The notes beneath the pieces were generated by a model. The model saw only the letters and a program-made list of their open reading frames with translations, made no database searches and was not told where the DNA came from. The position numbers and the translations under genes were made by a program. A DNA stretch of 20,000 nt from Theodoxus fluviatilis (Eukaryota; Mollusca; Gastropoda; Cycloneritida; Neritidae), in NCBI GenBank assembly GCA_034096865.1, contig JAWQFJ010028785.1:117501-137500 (forward strand), in the 5' to 3' direction. Of this stretch, positions 15,921 through 20,000 are shown piece after piece (position 1 is the stretch's first letter; every line of letters starts with the position of its first letter).

Positions 15921-18900
15921 GCACTACTGGCAGTGAGATGGTGAATTATCACATGTACCACTTGTATTCCAGATACAGCTAAATTAACTCAGTAATAACC
16001 ACCACCCTCAGAGAACATAAAGATGCTAATCATCACATGATGCCAAAGCTTTAGTGTACTTTTTAAACATGCATTGTAATTGTATCAAATCTTGAAACAA
16101 CCTCTGTATGAAGGTGAATGCTTCCATTTTACAACGCTGTCTAGATGTGCATTCTCACTAACCCCTCAAAATAGCTCGTCTGTTGGTGAAATACTTTCTG
16201 CATTGTATAAGACTTGGTTTTAGGTGAATCCTTTCATCTCGCTGTCCATCTCGCTTTTCATTCGAGATGTTTCTTGTGTAAATCTTGAAACTACTTCTTT
16301 CTCTGGGTTGAATCCTTGTTTGTACATTCATGTTGTTTCCCGTGATGCGGAGAGTAATTTTCTAGCGTGGAGGTCAAGAGCAAGTGCTCTATGGATTTCT
16401 TTTTCTTTCTCTCTTATTTGTTCTTTGTTTCTGGCAATTTTTATTTATCAGGTGTCTGTGAGGATGAATCGTGTGTTTTCCTGTCTGGGCTCACCTTTGA
16501 ACACAAGCAGCCCCAAAGCCGCTGTCAGTGTGAACTCATGTGATTTGAGTAACCATTCATTCCCGGCTTATGCAGGTATTTGTTATTCATATTTCTCATG
16601 GAAGATGAGTTTATTATGGTCGTTGCAACATACCTTGCTGCCCCTTCTTCTTCTTTTTTTTCTTCTTCTTTTTAAACTTTGAGATGTCGTGGATGTATGT
16701 TGTCGAGCTTGTTTCTTGCTCATCAGATGTAGCATGAGCGCCACTTCTGATATTATTGTCAGAAGACTGTTCCTGCCTTCTGCCTTGTTTTCCCAGTGAT
16801 TGTGTGCACAGTTGGTAGCTTGCATGCAGAGACGCCTGTCCAGGCTGTCACAAAGTGTTGTCACACTTGCACTTTTTCTGACATTGGACATGATCTTTGC
16901 CGATGGCTGTGTCCAGGACCCGGCTGGATTTCGGATGATTACTACTCTTGTGAACAGTTTTTGTGGCTTTCACTCACCTAGTAAAGTGTCAGCTTTTGTT
17001 TCCAAATTTGCTGATCAAATTTAGTTGAGCATATCATGTTGGTAGAAATGTCTCTTGGCTCATTGGTTGTGTGTACCTCACAGTTTCCTTGGCATGATTT
17101 TGAATGATGACAGTTCATCTGTTTGAACAATTCCTTTGGTCTCCTCTCATGAAGTAAAATGTCTGGTTTTGTATAAAAGAGTTTGCTGAAGAACTTTTTC
17201 AGAGGATCACAATTGTTTGAGATGTTTTCTTTTTATTTTTTTTTAATTCCTGGATTTTTTTTCTGATGTTCACATCCAATGTACTTTTTATCTCACTTTC
17301 TTGAGAGGTGATTGTTGTTTTGTTTTCCCAGTTTGGAATATACCAAGCAGTCATTTGAAAACATTTGGGTAAATGTTGTCATATTGGGGTTGACTGATTT
17401 ATAATGGTGTTTTCACCCAGAAGAAAGTATTGGTAGTTCATAATGTGCTTTGCTTGAACACAAATTTGATCATGAGATGAATATGTAGGAGTGTTTTATT
17501 TTCTATTTGATAATCATTTCAACTGTTTGCTCTGAGGTCTCGTGGTGAGGGACCAAAAAGACAATGGTTTTAGATTTCCATTCTCACAGGATGGTATTTT
17601 GTGAAAGCCATGCAATGTTGTGCACAAGTTTCAAGTTTTGATATTTTTTCTGATGCAGGAAAAAGTGCAATAGGAGCAGATGGGTGTTCTCATGAATGTC
17701 GCTGTGTTTTTGTGATAGCAGTGGTTAGTTTTTGTTTTGACGTGCGTTGGATTGCGTCTCTGTGTTTTTGTGATAGCAGTGGTTAGTTTTTGTTTTGGCG
17801 TGTGTTGGATTGGGAATATTTTGGATGGATTTCAGTCAGGTCTCACAGATGATGTGAGAGCTTGATATCAACTAGGGGAGAAGCAAACAAAACAATCAAA
17901 AAACGGTATGCATTGATATGATGTGTTTATGCATATAGACTAGAGGCAACCAGTTTGGGAGTGCCACCATATTTTGTCCACTTGATGATGGATGATGTGA
18001 TATACTATGATGTCTCAGTTCTTTCCAGGGGCAGTCCTGAACTGTTTTCACTATCTTAAGCATTCTTGGGGTGGATATGGTTGGATGTCTGTGTCCGTGT
18101 TTCATCGGCGTTTTCCCCTCATCAAACATCCAGAATAACTAAACAGTAATCGGTGAAGGCTGCCAGGGCTTGAGTTAGCGCAAGGCAGGTTTGGACCTGG
18201 TAGAAATGTACTCCTCTTGCCAGGGCTGATCTAGGAAACTTTGTTATCAACTGATCTCTTGTACATGAGAGTATTGTACTGTGCATTGGCTTGGACTTAT
18301 TTATTTGCATTGTTTTGTTGGAAGTGCTGGGGGGCAGGAGGAAGCATGGCTTGTTGAGGAATGTCATCGTAGTCACATGGACCTGTCATCCCATCAAGTT
18401 CTTGGAGCCAATTTGATGCTGCCTTACTCTGTACCATCAGAAAATACATCCATATTTTTCACCCATCTGCTCTGAGTGGTGACTCTTAAATCAAATCATG
18501 CCTGAACGTTCTTGCAAAAGAACATGATGCCATTGACTTTTGCCTAAATTAACTCGAGAATGACTGGGGGGAAAAAAGTGAAAACTTATCTTTGTTTATG
18601 TATGAAGCCATTGATTGAAGGAAACAGAAATTTCCCACAGAATAGCTTCTCACAGCATCAAAAAATTTGTGTGAAAACCTTTTTAGTGAAAGTGAACAAG
18701 CTTCGCCATTGTATGAAGCTCTAGGAGGAAAAAAATCTGACTATTTATAGTAAATACCTTTGATGGCATATCTTTTTGATTTGAGTGTATTTGCTGGTAC
18801 CAGTGTGTGCAAGAAGCTGTAGGACCTACATGCATATACACCTATACTCGTGTATATGTTTACGCATGATTTAGCTTGCGAAGGATAATTTCCAATATTT

Positions 18901-18986
18901 GACTTCATTTTTAAACCTGAATGAGTGAAAATTATTATGTTCAAGGCTGGCATACAAGTTTTCATATTTTGTCATGTTATCAGAAC

Positions 18987-18990
<4 letters not shown>
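15921..18990. other. Intergenic or long-UTR stretch, no gene seen
   Basis: About 3 kb of AT/T-rich sequence with many T-runs. The longest frame (16224-16682, 152 codons) is Ser/Leu/Phe-rich with no family signature and ends in a T-rich polypyrimidine tract. The only structure I see is a 58-bp tandem duplication at 17702-17815. Confidence 0.6.
17702..17815 (+). repeat. Tandem duplication, 58 bp x 2
   Basis: CTGTGTTTTTGTGATAGCAG at 17702 recurs at 17760. The copies differ at a few positions near the end (GACGTGCG versus GGCGTGTG). Confidence 0.93.

Positions 18991-18991
<1 letters not shown>

Positions 18992-19046
<55 letters not shown>
18992..19046 (+). repeat. (CT)27 microsatellite
   Basis: An uninterrupted run of CT dinucleotides between the two convergent genes. 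The serine/leucine and Arg/Glu frames across it are artefacts. Confidence 0.98.
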
Positions 19047-19049
<3 letters not shown>

Positions 19050-19229
19050 GCAAATTTGTATCTGTGCTGTTTCTCTGTCTGTCTATCACTCTCTTTAAAA
19101 TAAAGGAAGAAGAGGCTTATATGGACAGAACTTTTTTCTTCACTTGAAAGGTTAAGAAGCACAATAGTAACAATTCTTCAACTTGCAGCAAAGGTAACCG
19201 ACATTAAAACAACATGCAGTTTCTCATCC

Positions 19230-19235
19230 TTTATT
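19230..19235 (-). terminator. Candidate polyadenylation signal for the minus-strand gene
   Basis: TTTATT on the plus strand reads AATAAA on the minus strand. It lies about 155 bases beyond the stop codon of the Lys/Ser-rich protein, a plausible 3' UTR length. Confidence 0.5.
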
Positions 19236-19390
19236 TGAGGCTGTGGTCAATTTCACTGGTTGTCATCCCAAAGCCAAGAGACGAATCCTTCATTTCCATG
19301 AGGTGGATTGTAATCATCTGGCATTGTTACGATGGCGCCAGGTCTTCAGTTTAATCTCCGGCTTTGCCTCGCATGTAAGTGACTCGTTTC

Positions 19391-20000
19391 TCAACCCTTC
19401 TTCGATTTTTTCTCCTTTGAGCTCTCTTTGGATGCTCTTCTCTCCCTGGTAGTTTGCTTGGGAGACTTCTTCTCCTTGGAAGACTTCTTCTCCTTGGAGC
19501 TGTCTTTGGCATCCTTCCTGTCTTTTGAGGACTTCTTCTCTTTGGAACTTTTTTTGCCATCCTTCTTCTCCTTGGAGCCTTTCTTGCTCTTGTCCTCATC
19601 ACTGTCCTGGCCGAGGTCTTTGTCAAGGTCTGGGAAGGGATCTACTTCGACATCCAGGCCCAGGGCGGAGACGCTGGCAGCTACTTCCGGCGTGATGGTG
19701 GGGGTCGTGGCGGTGCTGTTGGGACAACCGAAAAGGATGTCGTTGGGCAGAACCTCCGTAGCGTCCATCTTCCCCTTCTTGCCGACGTAGTGGGCGGCGC
19801 GGTCCAACAGGAAGACGGCCCCTGTCTCGTTGGTGATGGCCGAGACGAAGAAGGGCAGGTCCTTGAGCTCCTTGAAGTCCTTGCGCTTGCGTGGATTGCT
19901 GACCCGCAGTTTTCCCCCCTTGGACAGCTTCAGTCGCCACAACTTGTCACCTTGGGGCGAGGAGGACAAGAAGACTGTGAGAAGGCTTGTGGTGGATGGA
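19391..20000 (-). CDS. Unrecognised protein, C-terminal exon with Lys/Ser-rich tail (partial)
   Basis: An open minus-strand frame runs from the window edge to TGA at 19393-19391. From the edge it reads about 40 residues including SSSPQGDKLWRLKLSKGGKL, then a compact segment (DLPFFVSAITNETGAVFLLD and HYVGKKGKMDATEVLPND), an acidic stretch (DVEVDPFPDLDKDLGQDSDE), and about 65 residues of repeated S-S-K-E-K-K units. The codon pattern is GC-rich and purposeful, unlike the surrounding sequence, so this is a real exon. The hydrophobic/aromatic segment could be a beta-rich fold, but I do not recognise the family. The basic tail suggests nucleic-acid or chromatin binding, or simply a disordered charged tail. 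It is convergent with ANKRD13. Its 5' exons lie beyond base 20000. TTG at 19969 is not a start, because the frame continues upstream of it. Confidence 0.75.
   Translation of the reverse strand, partial: PSTTSLLTVFLSSSPQGDKLWRLKLSKGGKLRVSNPRKRKDFKELKDLPFFVSAITNETGAVFLLDRAAHYVGKKGKMDATEVLPNDILFGCPNSTATTPTITPEVAASVSALGLDVEVDPFPDLDKDLGQDSDEDKSKKGSKEKKDGKKSSKEKKSSKDRKDAKDSSKEKKSSKEKKSPKQTTRERRASKESSKEKKSKKG

Noticed and set aside
16224..16682. 152-codon frame with hydrophobic stretches
   Set aside because: The Phe/Leu/Ser richness reflects T-rich sequence. No motif, neighbouring exon or splice context supports it.

Overview
The window is animal (metazoan) nuclear DNA. It has an intron-rich gene with GT-AG introns, tRNA-derived and DNA-transposon repeats, microsatellites and low gene density. 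Nearly all of it is one plus-strand gene: the 3' two thirds of an ANKRD13-family gene (ankyrin repeat domain 13, closest in its tail to the vertebrate ANKRD13B/D type). Eleven exons between 944 and 15260 join in a consistent phase into 484 codons plus a stop. They cover the end of the GPCR-chaperone domain region and four C-terminal ubiquitin-interacting motifs. The N-terminal ankyrin repeats must lie upstream of base 1. The repeat content (AGGTCA-rich interspersed repeat, tRNA-type SINE, TTAA-flanked elements) fits a mollusc, probably a gastropod. That placement is an inference.

Layout. 1-792 holds the end of an interspersed repeat full of TCAAGGTCA motifs; a second copy lies at 11477-12307. 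944-15260 holds the eleven exons, whose introns carry several tandem arrays, two piggyBac-like non-autonomous elements (5147-6258 and 10098-11200), a SINE (about 6357-6625) and a small MITE with C-runs (14192-14609). 15261 to about 15920 is the 3' UTR with an AATAAA signal. 15920-19229 is intergenic or long-UTR sequence in which I see no gene. 19391-20000 is the 3' terminal exon of a second, convergent minus-strand gene. It encodes a Lys/Ser-rich tail, and I do not recognise the protein.

The most striking pattern is that four introns of the ANKRD13 gene carry minisatellites whose repeat unit contains, or closely resembles, a copy of the adjacent splice junction. At 2071-3000 a 69/74-bp unit repeats the 3' splice site plus the first 12 bases of the exon at 3001. 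At 8379-9420 a 42/48-bp unit repeats the 5' splice site after the exon ending at 8378. At 6869-7275 a decayed unit of about 30 bp resembles the junction at 6880/6881. At 4138-4575 a 57-bp unit resembles the junction at 4111/4112. All four expand into the intron and leave the exon single-copy. This creates rows of decoy splice sites, at least one of which (2932) is in frame and open into the real exon. The other notable structure is an inverted duplication of a piggyBac-type transposase 5' end inside the element at 10098-11200, which could fold into a hairpin RNA.
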